A stretch of DNA of 64,000 nt from Lota lota. Its lineage: Eukaryota; Chordata; Actinopteri; Gadiformes; Lotidae. Numbering within the stretch: the first letter of the stretch is position 1; each line of letters starts with the position of its first letter. Shown here in pieces: positions 36,461 through 48,985 of this stretch. The DNA is taken from the NCBI GenBank assembly GCA_026745465.1, contig JACYXH010000319.1:141501-205500 (forward strand), read 5' to 3'. Made by a program: the position numbers and the translations under genes. The notes below the pieces were generated by a model, which did not search any database, was not told where the DNA came from, and saw only the letters and a list, made by a program, of their open reading frames with translations.

Positions 36461-36537
<77 letters not shown>
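36437..36537. repeat. (CA)n microsatellite
   Basis: About 48 CA units with two CG interruptions near its start. Confidence 0.95.
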
Positions 36538-36539
<2 letters not shown>

Positions 36540-36651
36540 ATTAATGCAGTTATTCAAGTAACATTCGATGCTCGCCTTTGTATGAGGCCAAGCAGAGACA
36601 CTTCCGGTTTGTGCAGGTAGGCTAGTTGTGATCCATAACATGAAGTTATGT

Positions 36652-36687
36652 GAGCATGTGGGCCGAACATATAAGGCCCACATGCTC
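36652..36687. repeat. Perfect 13-bp inverted repeat
   Basis: GAGCATGTGGGCC and GGCCCACATGCTC flank a 10-nt AT-rich loop. Confidence 0.93.
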
Positions 36688-37662
36688 TCTGGGTAGGCCC
36701 ACGATACAAGTGTGACATCACTAGTGGTGCCGTGACATCACATGCATCCCTCAGTGGAATAAAGTTTCAACCAAGGAAGGCACCTCAAACACCACAAGAG
36801 AGAATGCCCCTTTTAACAAGAAGGCAATCTTATTTGGATATGGGGCTCTGTGTGACCGACTGTGAAACTATTTTCCGCTTCATTCGAATGGCTGATATGC
36901 AAACACGCAAAGCCCACTTCCTCCATGTGCACTGTGCAGAGGCTCAGTTCTTAATATCAGCTCCCCATGTGAGTGAACAGGGAAGCAGAGCGGTCATACA
37001 TGTTAACATCTTAGCCGCAGTTTAACGTCTATAGTATAGTATAGTGTTTATATATATGTGACCAAATGTGTAATATATATATATATACACTGTATATATG
37101 CGTTCAAGGAAAAAAGGTGGTTTGTAGCCGTCTTTGGAACCTGCATTTGTTTGAATGACATAATAATAGTAATAATTATTATTAATATTATTACTCTTAT
37201 AAAATATTGTTATAATTATGCATTATCACAATAATATAGTAATCATCATCGTCCTCATAATATACATCTGTGTTACACAAATGAGGTTTAGTACAGCAGA
37301 GAAAATACACACTTTCAAGAGTTTTGTAAAGCTATTGCACACAAATGATTTGAGAGTCAGTGTTTGTGTCATTTTAAGGTAAATTACACAGCAAATGCAT
37401 GAGCACACCAACCAGGAAGTATTCGTGTCATGTCGAAGCGTAGCCTAAAGTAATGTATTTGCAACTTTAAGCTACATTGCAAAGTAACGCCTCCTTGCGC
37501 TGAAACATTCGTATTGCGTCCTCAGTCATAATTACTGGCGTGAGCGTGTGTGAATACGTGCGTGTGCGTTTGTGTTTGTGTTGGCGTGTGTGTGGGTGTG
37601 TGTGTGTGGGGGTGTGTGTGCGCGTGTTAGAGGGAAGACAATGCTGTGGTTCTTTGCAGTCT

Positions 37663-37816
37663 GAGCGTCATCGGAATCCCACTAGTGCGTCATCGGGCGG
37701 GTATTCTTTAAACTCGCAAAACGATTGGCCACGTTGTGGAAAGCTCCCCACCCCTGCGCCGCCTTGTATGGAAACATCCTTCTGACGTAATGGTTCAACT
37801 CAATTGATACTATAAA
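37663..37816 (+). promoter_or_regulatory. nr4a1 immediate-early promoter
   Basis: Seen in order: a CRE-like GAGCGTCA (to 37670), TGCGTCA (37686-37692), a GC box GGGCGGG (37695-37701), a CArG/SRE-like CCTTGTATGG (37762-37771, one base off CC(A/T)6GG), a CRE-like TGACGTAA (37783-37790) and a TATA box TATAAAT (37811-37817). CREB/AP-1 and serum-response control of Nur77 is established in mammals; its retention here is inferred from these motifs and their spacing. Confidence 0.75.
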
Positions 37817-37839
37817 TGTCTTCAGGCGATCAGAACAGA

Positions 37840-37932
37840 GGGATAGCTCCTCATTTCAACAGAGCAGCGATGAGTACTACAGTTCTCTTTGGATTATAGA
37901 CTGTTTCAAAACGTTGAGAAAGAAAATTACTG
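37840..37932 (+). other. nr4a1: nr4a1 non-coding exon 1 (approximate start)
   Basis: The start is set about 25-30 nt after the TATA box. The end is at a good donor (TTACTG|GTAAGAAC, 37933). The matching acceptor is TTGAATGACAG (exon 2 from 38264, start codon at 38343). Confidence 0.65.
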
Positions 37933-38342
37933 GTAAGAACTTTATTATTGTTATATAATTATATGGCATGCAAACACAAATACAAATGCATTCATTTTAA
38001 ATATGTAATATAAATGATTTAGCAGCACACAGATTACTTTTGATATACAGGTGTACACAATCTCCCGTACCAGATATTGTCTATGTTGTTACTGACATAC
38101 ACACCTGTTAAATACAGACCAATCCATTCAACTAAAACACCTGCCTGCAAAATGCACGTAAAAGCGAGGCTATAATTCTGAACAACATTGACATGTTTAC
38201 AGTTGAACTAATCAGTGTTTTTTTCCCCTTTCTATCTCAAACACGCACACCTTTGAATGACAGGAAGCTTTGTAAGACAAATCAAAGAGCGCTAACTTGA
38301 GATCCTCCCGGAGACCCTTTAGGTTAACTCTGTGATACAGAC

Positions 38343-40856
38343 ATGACCTGCGTCCACCCCCAGCACGCAACCCTGCCGTACGACAACTCCCTCTGCAACT
38401 CAGAGTTTGAGAGTTTGGACTTCACCTCCAGGCTGTCCATGGACGTGAGGCGCTATCCCTCACCTCCGCCCCAACAGGACATGAGCTTCCTGGCGGGACC
38501 CTTCTCGGGCGATCTTGATGCCTACTCGTGCCAGATCGCCGCCGCCTCTGCAGCAGCGCCCGCCGGCCAAGAGTCCCCGTTCCGGCTGGACGACCTGCAG
38601 GTGTACGGCTGCTACCCTGGGTCATTCACGCTGAACTACCTGGACGACGCCCGTTCCCCCGTCGGCTCGGATTACTTCAGCAGCCCGACCTCCGTCCCGT
38701 CCCCTTCCACCCCGGGGCTGCATGCACAGCCTGCCTCTGCTTGGGATTCTTCAGCCTTCGGTCCTTACACCCCCTCCCCTGGATACTGGGCCGCCGAGGA
38801 ACCACAAGCGCCCCACGGCCCCCCGTTGTACTTCACCTTCGGACCAGAGGCCACGGAGGACCTGTCGCGTTTTGCTGCCCTGCAGCCCCGGTCAGCGGAG
38901 CAGCAATCCTTCTCCCAGGATCAGCACCCTTCGGCCCTGACCTATCCCCCCATGGCCTACCAGCAGGCCGGCCCCCTAGGAGTGGGCAGTGACCCGCCGG
39001 AAGACAACCTGTCACCCAAGGCTGGACGCCACAGCGGGAACGAAGGGCAGTGCGCCGTGTGCGGCGACCACGCTTCCTGCCAGCACTACGGCGTCCGCAC
39101 CTGTGAGGGATGCAAGGGCTTCTTCAAGGTAAACGCCCTCTTACGTCACTGGCCTACTGCTGTCCCAAACGGGAAGGGGCATGTTCACAAATGAATGACA
39201 TTCATAATATTCATTATAATAGTGGTAATAACGTTGGTATCTGTTCATGCAGCGCACCGTACAAAAGAGCTCCAAGTACGTCTGTCTCGCCATCAAGGAC
39301 TGCCCCGTGGATAAGCGGCGAAGAAATCGTTGCCAATTTTGTCGTTTCCAAAAGTGCTTGGCTGTTGGCATGGTGAAAGAAGGTGTGTTTTCATCACTGC
39401 TCTTTTATTGCATTATTCATTCGTTAGTCTGTTGGTAGTGCATGGATGGGACTCTGAGTTAGAGTTGCTTACCTGCAGTTGCTGGGGATTGCATTACAAA
39501 TCAATTGAATCTCCCCAGATGTAAATTGAGACTTTAAGTAGGAAATGTATAACTTTTAAATTGAACTTTTGGTGTCTCTGTTCCTCTCAGTGGTGAGAAC
39601 AGACAGCCTCAAAGGGCGAAGAGGCCGACTGCCTTCGAAGCCTAAAGCCACATCGGACCTGACGAACAGTGAAACTCCACTTCAAATGATTGCTTCTCTT
39701 GTGAAAGCACATGTAGACTCAAACCCAGTCATTGGAAACCTGGATTACTCCAAGGTGAGAAAAACAGTATATTCGCACTCAACATATATCATATACATTT
39801 CATTATATGTTTCTGTGTGTGCATGCATTTGTACTGACCGACCCTACGATGTCTGCTCCATTAGTACCAGGATGAGGTCACCCAATCCCAGAAGGAGGAT
39901 GCTAGTGACATCAGACAGTTCTACGAGCTGCTGACGGCGTCTATGGAGGTCATCAGAAGGTGGGCGGAGACCATCCCGGGCTTCTCTGCCTTCTGCCCCG
40001 AGGACCGGGAGCTGCTGCTGGAGTCTGCGTTCGTCGAACTCTTCATCCTACGGCTTGCCTACCGGTGGGTGTGCTGTGATGTGCAATTGGAAATCTAACG
40101 TTTAACATTCATCGATATCTTTAATTATTGAATGCATCGTCATTAATAAATGAAGATACTGATACTGGGGTCTTTTTGTTTGGAAAAAAATGACAGGTCT
40201 AATCCAGAAACAGAAGAGCTTGTCTTCTGCAATGGCCGTGTGCTGCACAAGAAACAGTGTGTGGCAGGATTTGGGGATTGGATTGACTCCATCTTGGGGT
40301 TTTCTCAAAGCCTCCATCGCATGAATCTGGACGTTTCCTCCTTCTCCTGCCTTACGACGTTGGTTATAATTAGTGGTAAGCTTTTGGAATATTACTATAG
40401 ATTATAAAGTAGATACTATTATATATTATCCTACAATCAGGTAGATCCTATTATATATTAGCCTTCAATCAGCGGCACTGGGTTCTACTGTAAAATAGTT
40501 TTGCTCATGTTTTAGACAGTGATCGGAGGCGACGGTCAAACGTGCGTTGAATCTGAACATGAGCTCATGGTCGCACCTCTTGTTCTTCCCTGTCAACAGA
40601 CCGGCACGGCCTGAAGGAGCCGTCACGCGTGGAGGACTTGCAGAATCAGCTGATCACCTGCCTGAAGGACCACATCTCTGCCTGTGCCTCTGACTCATTC
40701 CCGCCCAACTTCTTGTCGAGGCTTCTTGGGAAGCTCCCAGAGCTTCGGACTCTGTGCACACAAGGCCTCCAGCGCATTTTCTACCTGAAACTGGAAAATA
40801 TCGTCGCACCACCGCCTCTAGTGGACAAGATCTTCATGGAAACCTTTCCGTTTTGA
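38343..40856 (+). CDS. nr4a1: nr4a1 (Nur77), orphan nuclear receptor, 6 coding exons
   Basis: Immediate-early transcription factor that binds NBRE sites (AAAGGTCA) as a monomer without a classical ligand. Exons: 38343-39128, 39253-39382, 39591-39754, 39865-40064, 40197-40375, 40600-40856. They total 1716 nt, 571 residues (human 598). The whole activation domain and first zinc finger are in the first coding exon, as in the family. Seen: a Ser/Pro-rich AF-1 with [14 protein letters not shown]; first zinc finger [20 protein letters not shown] with P-box [10 protein letters not shown] split by the intron; second finger [20 protein letters not shown]; the A-box segment [17 protein letters not shown]; and a ligand-binding domain with [10 protein letters not shown] and [20 protein letters not shown], ending [14 protein letters not shown]. 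The family typing (NR4A1 rather than NR4A2/3) rests on the AF-1 motif, the C-terminus and the tamalin neighbour. Confidence 0.96.
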
Positions 40857-41725
40857 AAAAACTGTCTGCTAGGCTGTGATTTCCTTCTAAATTTGACAAT
40901 CGAGAGGAAGAAAAACAAACTGGACATATTAAGCACACATGGAATAGGTCTATTTGTGTCATAGATATCTGAGTTTGTTATACATTTATGTTCTTTTCAA
41001 TCCCATTAAAACATGTGCAACATGCAATTGGTGTATGCACATTTCAAAAGAGCTGTCTCTTGGGTTAGATCAGTAAAGACACAAAATGATATATTTTATG
41101 ACATAATCATAACTGACAAATGCTGCAGTTGTCAAGCTGTAGTTGCAGACTGACCCCCGTGTGGACCAAAGGGAGATATTGATAGAAGTGGAAGCCTCAC
41201 CGTGTGTGCAAAGGGAGACAAAAGCTTAACCGTGGTGAGTTTACAGCACAACAGATGGAAATACACTGATGCACTGCACCATTATCTCCACGGTGTCTGA
41301 ACACAACGTTCTCACAGCTTTACTGGGACATTTGGTATGAAGATCATGACTCAGCTGTTTTCTATTTGGGAAAGGTGGTTTAGATACGCCGGTAAACACT
41401 GGCGAATCGTCTCTATCCAACATGGACTCTTTTTTTGAGCGACATTTAAGAAATATTTGTTGAGTGGTGATACAGAAAGCAGGATGATATTCTATTGGCA
41501 GTCATCACTAGTACATGATGCAAAAGTCTGACAGGTTTTCAAGAAGCAGCTATGAATACTGTACAGCTTTGAATGTAAAGTCTTACACACAGTCCTCCAT
41601 TTTAAATTGGTAGGCTACATCTGTTAGCGGTGCACATTGTTGTTATTACATATTGACTCAACTGTGTCTTGGGCATTTGATTTTTACATTTTAGAGACGT
41701 GTTATGTTACATTTGTATTTCAGAA

Positions 41726-41731
41726 TAAAAT
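41726..41731 (+). terminator. nr4a1 poly(A) signal
   Basis: AATAAA at 41726 in a cluster with a second AATAAAT downstream gives a 3' UTR of about 0.9 kb. Confidence 0.7.
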
Positions 41732-41759
41732 GCAAAATAAATAATTTTACTTTTGCTTG

Positions 41760-42071
41760 GCATTGTTGGTATATTTTAATTATGAACACGTGACATGCAA
41801 ATACAATATGGCCGGATTTAAACAGGTTGGATTTATACACTTTTATTGCTTTATATATTTTGGGGTGAATCTGAAGCTGAATCTAGCCAGCACTAGTCAT
41901 CATCAGGGAAGAATTAATTAAGTACTGCTCATCATGATCCTCATTGTTGTGTTTCAAGACAAGAAGTATACCAAAGAATCCTGATCCATGGACTATTATG
42001 TTGGTGGATGTAATACCCAACATATATATGTGTGTCATCACATGAGACCATACTATAACTCCTCCAGGACC

Positions 42072-42102
<31 letters not shown>

Positions 42103-42669
42103 ACACACCCCTCCCTCGCCACTGCCATCCAGCTATGCACTGCACTCTTTTTAGACGCCTGTGGCATTCCCTTTGCAGTCTCATGTAACCCCGACTACTT
42201 CATCATTGTACTGTGGAGCCCCATCACGCGCTGGTGCACGACAAAATGCAAACAGCAAAAAGGTTATAAGGAGGGTTCTATATGTGAAGGCTGTAAAATA
42301 GTATTTATAGATTGCACAGACAGGTGCACACTGAGGTTATTTCTATGGCAGCCATTTTTCTTGCAAACCAACCACCCATCCCCCAATTCAATATTTATTT
42401 TTATAAAGCAGGTGGTTTATGATGTACATGGACTTTTTATTCATGCTACAAGTAGAGATATTTGTTAACTAATATCTAACCACAACTAAAAAGCAGTTAA
42501 CAGTGTTTTGTCTGCACAGGTAACCTTGCATTAAGGAAATAATACAATAATTAATTCCCCTAGATTTTGGCTTAAATAACACTTTTTAAGTAGACCTATA
42601 TATTTTCATGAATGCGCAAACACAATCATGTTTTCTTAGACAATGACATCTGAGTACTTATATGTCCTT
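41760..42669. other. nr4a1-gtsf1 intergenic region, part 1
   Basis: No gene is seen. A poly-C run (about 42070-42089) passes straight into a CA repeat (to 42108). Confidence 0.6.
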
Positions 42670-43400
42670 CACATCTTTCCTTGACCTCATGCCGTTTTCC
42701 ATCGAGGTCAAGGAAAAGAGGTTAGGAAAGGCCATAGGACGTCATTTGTTTGACTATCCGACGACTGTAACCAAAGTATTTTCGTTGTGTAGTCATCTGA
42801 GCTGTTATGTTGTGTTATTTTATGTTACTGAAGATCTTCTTTCAATAAAAACTTTGATTTTCAAGTGACCCAGGGATTACATTTATTCAACGTCTTTGAA
42901 GGGATAAGCCAACGTGTTTTTGTGGGACAACCCGGAAGTTTCCCGAAAGATCCATTCCAATAGGTCCATTTTGTATATACATTTTGTGTAAAAATATGAC
43001 TAATGAATACCGTTGTAAAGGTTTTTCAAGCGTGAATGTAATCAATAAAGTAAAAGGCTGATGAAAGAGATTTTTCAAAAGACTACTAAAACATGGGGGC
43101 AGTAGATCTACAGGAAGTGATGCAAACACACCATTCATGGGGACCCAGAATGACTTGGGAGGGAGATAGAGACGTCTGGTCTTTTTATATGAATCAGGGC
43201 CTTACGGTCTTATACAATTATTCACTTGGAGGCTCTGTCCCTACAGGAAGTGATGTAATTATTAGGTGAATTAGGGGCCAAGGACACTTGGGAGTGAGCT
43301 AAAGACCTGGGCTGCGGTGGAATTGTCAAAAATAGTCCTAATTCCTTTTCTAACCACCCTTTTAACCATGGAAAACGTCATGAGGTCAAGGAAAGATGTG
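42670..43400. mobile_element. Non-autonomous TIR element, ~730 bp, degraded
   Basis: The left arm from 42670 (CACATCTTTCCTTGACCTCA, continuing TGCCGTTTTCCA) is matched by its reverse complement ending at 43400 (GGAAAACGTCATGAGGTCAA, continuing GGAAAGATGTG) with one mismatch in about 38 bp. More degenerate pairing extends another ~45 bp inward. The left arm also has an internal hairpin, TTTCCTTGACCT with AGGTCAAGGAAA. The interior holds two diverged copies of an ACAGGAAGTGATG block (about 43110 and 43242). There is no transposase. Confidence 0.7.
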
Positions 43401-45904
43401 ATGGAGAATTCATTAGGACTTAGACAACCGCAGTGATAAGATATTTCGACTGCACTTACACTTGGATATACAAACAGCTCTTATCATGGCTGACACTTGG
43501 ATACTTCCGGGTCATTTCACTCAGTTAGGAACCTTCCTAGGCAAAAAGATTATTCGACCCGCAGCTCTGGGGTCTCTTTATATGAAAGAGGGCTTTTTGA
43601 AAATAGAATGGATTTTTTCGGCAGAAGCAATGTGAGCATAACTTTACGAGTTGCCTACAAAAACACGCTGGCCTAGTCCGTCTCAAAGAAGATGAATAAA
43701 TATCATGCCTTGGTCATTTGAAAATCATAGTTTTAATTGAAAGAACATCAGGTACTTCAAATTACACTTAATATACCAGCTCAGATGACTACACACAATG
43801 ACAATGTTTCAAACAAGCGTCGGGTGGCAGCATCCAAATCAATCATGTCAACGATAGAAAATGTTGCATTCACTAATAAACTAAACATACATTCACTAAA
43901 CTTAGATTATAAAAATTAAATGCATATTTCTTGCTAGAAATGTTATCAAACTGCATTTTAATGCCGAAACTACCTTAAATTATTGCATTTTCCACTGAGA
44001 ATAAAACGAAGGTCATCCGTTATTTTTGGCAGTTTCTTCGACCAGTCGATAGGGGGCACTGTACCAGCTCATTTGGGTCGTTTTGGGTCATACTGACCAT
44101 ATTCTGTCGTTTAGTTTGAAGATCACTATGCCGCAACAGGGATTGCGGGTCTACCCTAGGACAGATAGGGTTCCCAGCAGTAAAATGGGACTTGGATTCA
44201 GTTGGAGGGTGGGCTACAAGAGTAATCCGGTGGGCTTGGGGACAACACTAAGCTATACAGATGGAGGACACAGCAACTTTTCAGTGAGATCCAGATAGAG
44301 TAACCGGATAAAGTCACCGTCACTCTGATTACAAAAGTTATGTAGGATGATGTCAGAACAAAATGCATTGGAAGCGTATCCATTCAACCTGAGACAAGAA
44401 TAGTGTGGTGTGGATTCCAGCAAGTTCAACCTACAAAAAAATAATATATATATATATGGACAATAGCGGAAACAAACAAAATGCAATAACAGGTGACAAT
44501 TATCACATAGATAGCCACAGCACCCAAAGTGTCTGCCTGGCATCCATGGCTGTGAGATATGAGAATGTTACAATTATAAAACAAGAGTGACAGGAAAGCT
44601 TTGGTTTCACTTCAGGCAAAGGGCCTCAGTGGCATGCCTGCCTGGAAGCTTGTTGGCAGTCTCTCACCATCCGCATGGCACGGAGCTTTAGGACAGATCA
44701 CAATCCAATACAGCACACCAAGTCGCTGCAGTTATTGCTAAATGTTGCTAAACTTCTTTTAAATTAGTGTAACAAAGTAATTTCATGAAACTATTGTGCC
44801 TTAGAAAAAAAAATTGCATGCGTTGCATGCATGGTTTTGAGGACATTTTAATAGGCCTGAATATATTTAACTGTTAAATGTATATTTAAATGTGTTCAAA
44901 TATATTTATAGTTAACTGAAAATGTCACTTTTTTGAATGAAATCAGAAAATGGACTCCATAGAACAGTCCATCCTAGGGATTTAGACCTAGTCATATTGG
45001 ACCAATGGTAATGTAATATTAAAAGAAAGTAACTATTCATCATGAACAGTTCAAAATACAATTTGCAAAAGCAAACCTTACACATTCTTTGACAAATACT
45101 GATTTTTTTTTTAGATACTTGTCCGATCAAATAAACAATTTGCCTTAGATGGGGTATTGCCAACGAGCTCAAGTCATCAGATTGCATCCACTAATAGCCT
45201 CAATAAAACTTAATCACATGAAATCTATGGTAGTGAGAGAAGACTTGATGGCATGTTTTAAATGGTTTCATCTTTCAGAACTCTAAAAAGGTTGGCAAGG
45301 TAAGTCCGAGATTCATATCACACCAACTTGTGAATCCAAAAACCTTTGTTGAAATGAACTAAAAAACCCACGGACCAAGGACCTTAGTTACTGCACTGGA
45401 AACAAACAAAAACAATCAACACTGCCACCAAGTGGTGCACAGCTAATCGTTTTCCTCACTTGTTAAACACGAACCACCTTTTAATACAAAAGGTGCGAGC
45501 TTTCGCTGCTTAGTGCACGAAAGAAAACCATTCCATGAGAAAAGGAACTGGTAACCCTACTGTTCTTTAGCAAAAAGAAGCACGGAATTATCCTGTAAAA
45601 AAAAGAGGCAAAAATAGGCAGTGACATTTCAAATTCCTTTACAGACAATTTTCAACCATTATACAAACATTACAGAAACAAACAATAGTTTCCCAAAATG
45701 TAAACACACACACGTGAACAATGAAGGCAGGAATTATTTTTAAAAATCGACTAAAAACTAAAAATGCGGGCCTCTGCAAGACGAGAGAACAAATGACAAA
45801 CACATGCAAAAATAAACTCCAACCACGTAATTCAGCATTACTACTGGAAAATAAATCGAACTACATAAGACAACAATGGCCAACATTTGGTTCATTACCA
45901 TTCA
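43401..45904. other. nr4a1-gtsf1 intergenic region and gtsf1 3' UTR
   Basis: No gene or clear repeat is recognised, apart from a motif near 43572 (GGTCTCTTTATATGAA) that echoes 43176. The part nearest 45905 is expected to be gtsf1 3' UTR; I could not place its poly(A) signal. Confidence 0.5.
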
Positions 45905-48060
45905 TCAAGACCAGTTAACTGGCCAGGGGAGAGTCTTTGGTGCTCTTAACCCAGCACTGAGGTTGGGCTCCTGAGTTAAGCCAATGGTCACCTCTGGTCT
46001 GTAAAAATAGAAAACAGAAGCCTGGTATGAATAAAAATGGACACCATATTACAGTTTGAAATAGAATGGGGAAGTGAGCCACTTACTGTAAGGAGGAGGT
46101 AGAGGACGTCCCCCACACAAAAGGAACCGCATAATCATCGGCTTCTGCAAGAGGCAAACCGGATGGATTAATGGTCAGTCATCCTCAGTTATGCCCACAC
46201 AACATCCACTAAAATAATTTAGACTAGGTGAAGATCGGAATGTGGAGGTGGATCTGGTTCACGGCCAAACAACTGAAGGCCAGCTCAGAAGATCCCTTTC
46301 CATCAAAATTATTACACAGCAGTTTGTAGAGGCCCTGATCATTAACAAAATGATGATAACCATGACTACTAAGTATAATGTGGTAATGATCGCTTGATTT
46401 CTGGTCATCAAAAATAAATTGTTGTGGCAGTTCAATAAGTCAAATTTTTTTCTATGATATCATAACGTGATCTAATAACAGTTTCTGCTACCTGCATAAA
46501 AAAAGGGGCCCTCACAGTATAGGGATCCCATTCTTCCTGTATTAAAAAGGGGCCCTCACAGTTTAGGGATCCCATTCTTCCTGTATTAAAAAGGGGCCCT
46601 CACAGTTTAGGGATCCCATTCTTCCTGTATTAAAAAGGGGCCCTCACAGTTTAGGGATCCCATTCTTCCTGTATTAAAAAGGGGCCCTCACAGTAAAGGG
46701 ATCCCATTCTTCCTGTATTAAAAAGGGGCCCTCACAGTATAGGGATCCCATTCTTCCTGTATTAAAAAGGGGCCCTCACAGTATAGGGATCCCATTCTTC
46801 CTGTATTAAAAAGGGGCCCTCACAGTATAGGGATCCCATTCTTCCTGTATTAAAAAGGGGCCCTCACAGTATAGGGATCCCATTCTTCCTGTATTAAAAG
46901 GGGCCCTCACAGTATAGGGATCCCATTCTTCCTGTATTAAAAGGGGCCCTCACAGTATAGGGATCCAATTCTTCCTGTATTAAAAGGGGCCCTCACAGTA
47001 TAGGGATCCCATTCTTCCTGTATTAAGGGGCCCTCACAGTATAGGGATCCCATTCTGACAGTCACCATTCCCGACAAATATTTAAAACAGTGAAGGTCCC
47101 TTCCTTCCATCATAACCACACTAACCAATGATGAATGTCAGTAGTGCATGGCTAAACACTCAGACCTAAGATGCAAGGTTTGAAATTAATTTCATTGTAA
47201 CCTTTCTCCCAATCCTCGTCAGTGCAGGGGGTGGTCCATGTGCTCATGGGGACCTGCCACTTGAGTTGCTCCTCTGCACTAGACGCTGTGAACCAAACAG
47301 TTTACAAATAAAGTCTTGCATCAAAGTTTGCATTAAAATCAAGAAATATCCACGTGGTTAATATCAACACGGCTTACGTTCATCTGAACCGATTGGCTTC
47401 CGGTCTACACAGGTGGCCGTGTGGAGAGTCATCTCGTGCTTCAGAATGAGATGGCGGGCGTTAAATGGGCACGTTTTTAGTTCACTTGCCAGTTTGGGAT
47501 GATTCTGCAAGAGTGAGAAATGTACATTGACCACACAATGTATACCATTCTGACAGCAATCGTATGTTATTCCTTCAGGATACCTTTCTGCACTTGATCA
47601 GGTGGTAAGGGAAGCGGCAGGCACGGATCTGGTGATTTATGTCAAATGGACATTGTAGCAGTTTCTCTCGGTCACAGTCTTCCTTCTCTTCTACAAAAAA
47701 AAAAAGAAAAAGTAACGAGCCATTGAATAGGAAGGGAAGGTAAAACTACGCCATCTAGTGGTAGTGTTCAACGGCTGAGCGTTACACAAGAGAAAATTAA
47801 TTGAAAATTACGACTAACAAGGTCGTAATGGGATGGATGTAGCCAGCACAGACACTGCGGACTAAGTTATTATTCCAATGTTTAGGATTTATCAGGCAGG
47901 TTTAATTTTCCTCAAAACGAGGACAAATGCCTAAGTTAACACAAATACCGTTTAAAATAGTTCCACACACACCCTCTTTTGCGTAGGGTTTAACATTGTC
48001 CGGAGCCCATTTGCACGGACTTGCGGTGGAGCCAAAGCTGTAGGTGGTCGAAGACGACAT
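45905..48060 (-). CDS. gtsf1: gtsf1, gametocyte-specific factor 1, 6 coding exons
   Basis: Germline factor that assists PIWI proteins in piRNA-guided transposon silencing (known for the family). Exons in transcript order: 48060-47973, 47690-47584, 47504-47378, 47285-47202, 46144-46087, 45998-45905. They total 558 nt, 185 residues (human 167). Seen: two perfect CHHC zinc knuckles with C-x5-H-x9-H-x3-C spacing, [21 protein letters not shown] and [21 protein letters not shown]; then [11 protein letters not shown]; an acidic segment [12 protein letters not shown] with aromatic PFVWG; and an end [15 protein letters not shown] resembling the mammalian tail. The last junction uses donor GTAAGT at 46086; reading through it would give an immediate TAA. 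An upstream 5' UTR exon is likely (acceptor before 48109). It is tail-to-tail with nr4a1 and head-to-head with letmd1. Confidence 0.94.
46497..47055. repeat. ~44-bp minisatellite, ~13 copies, in gtsf1 intron 4
   Basis: Units of 42-44 bp contain AAAAAGGGGCCCTCACAG, then TATAGGGATCCCATTC and TTCCTGTATT. They vary in the A-run length and at two bases (TTTA/TATA/TAAA). Each unit holds two small palindromes, GGGGCCC and GGGATCCC. A trailing partial unit ends at 47055. Confidence 0.95.
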
Positions 48061-48109
48061 TTTGCAGTTAAACCACTGGCCAGTCTGGAGCTTTACCTCT
48101 GGGTCGATT
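48061..48109 (-). other. gtsf1: gtsf1 5' UTR part of the first coding exon
   Basis: On the minus strand an acceptor (TTTTCTGTCGTCTAG) precedes 48109, and the start codon follows after about 49 nt. The alternative is that this is a continuous first exon. Confidence 0.55.
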
Positions 48110-48869
48110 CTAGACGACAGAAAACAAGGAAATAAACGCTAGGTTAGGCATACTGCACCCCCGGTTCTGGCCTCGGAAATAATGTGGTGTAGCTTGGCAG
48201 AATTACAATAAAAAACAAACATCGAAGACATCGTGTAAATCACCGCCATCAACCAAGATAGATTAATAGGCTTCTTTTTTTTTTTTTTACATATAAAATA
48301 AATAAAACATGGATGCGCTGACGAATTCTTTTTTTTACCCAAAGTTTCTCTGAACAGGACCAGCAATGGTTTACAATTCCAAGCTGGCAGTTACCGTAAA
48401 GTTATCCAACCAAATAAATACTGGCTCATGCAGAGATGGTCACAAACAACTGTTGCTTAATGCTGATAAATGCTGATAAAACGGACAAAAGGTCTTGCGA
48501 GACAAAAAGCCAACGACGGAGTGGGGAGCGCACAGCCTCGACACGTCGCAGTGACGACACGAGGCTCGAGGTTAGCGCACACGTGAAAACAATGGCCGAC
48601 CACGGCATTCATTGGCCAGCCACGAGGCCGAGCCCGTGTAGTTAACTTGCTAACTAGCTCTAACTGACCGTATTTGGCGTTGAAAGTTCAAGTAAAGGTT
48701 AGGTTAACCTAAAAGTAGAAGTTCCGCAAAGTCATGTTTTCATAGCGTTTTACTTTTGCGGGCCGAGTGTTATACTCTTAAGTCTTCTATCCCACCAGGG
48801 CATAATAACGTCTCATTATTCATGTGTACATTTTAACATTCGCCTGTATGATCATTATAGCCTACTTAC

Positions 48870-48985
48870 AGCCACAGACCCAATTGTGAGGACCGAAAAT
48901 GTCCCATCATAAACGGCAACTCGAGTTTACGACTCAACATTGATTGTAAAATGCTCGGCCGTCCCGCCAGTCGGTTTTCTGTCTT
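48870..48985 (-). other. gtsf1: Candidate non-coding first exon of gtsf1
   Basis: On the minus strand a strong donor GGCT|GTAAGTAG ends at 48870 after a moderately CpG-containing stretch. The start is a guess. It is the best donor upstream of the 48109 acceptor. Confidence 0.4.

Larger units (their letters stand above)
34880..37660. other. tamalin-nr4a1 intergenic region, part 3
   Basis: No gene is recognised. It contains a short CA/CG alternating stretch (35930-35970), (CA)n at 36437-36537, a 13-bp inverted repeat at 36652-36687, and a TG-rich stretch at about 37540-37625 just upstream of the nr4a1 promoter. Confidence 0.6.

Noticed and set aside
42640..42868. Possible small gene in the left part of the TIR element
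   Set aside because: The open frame is largely the transposon arm with its internal hairpin; no homology recognised.
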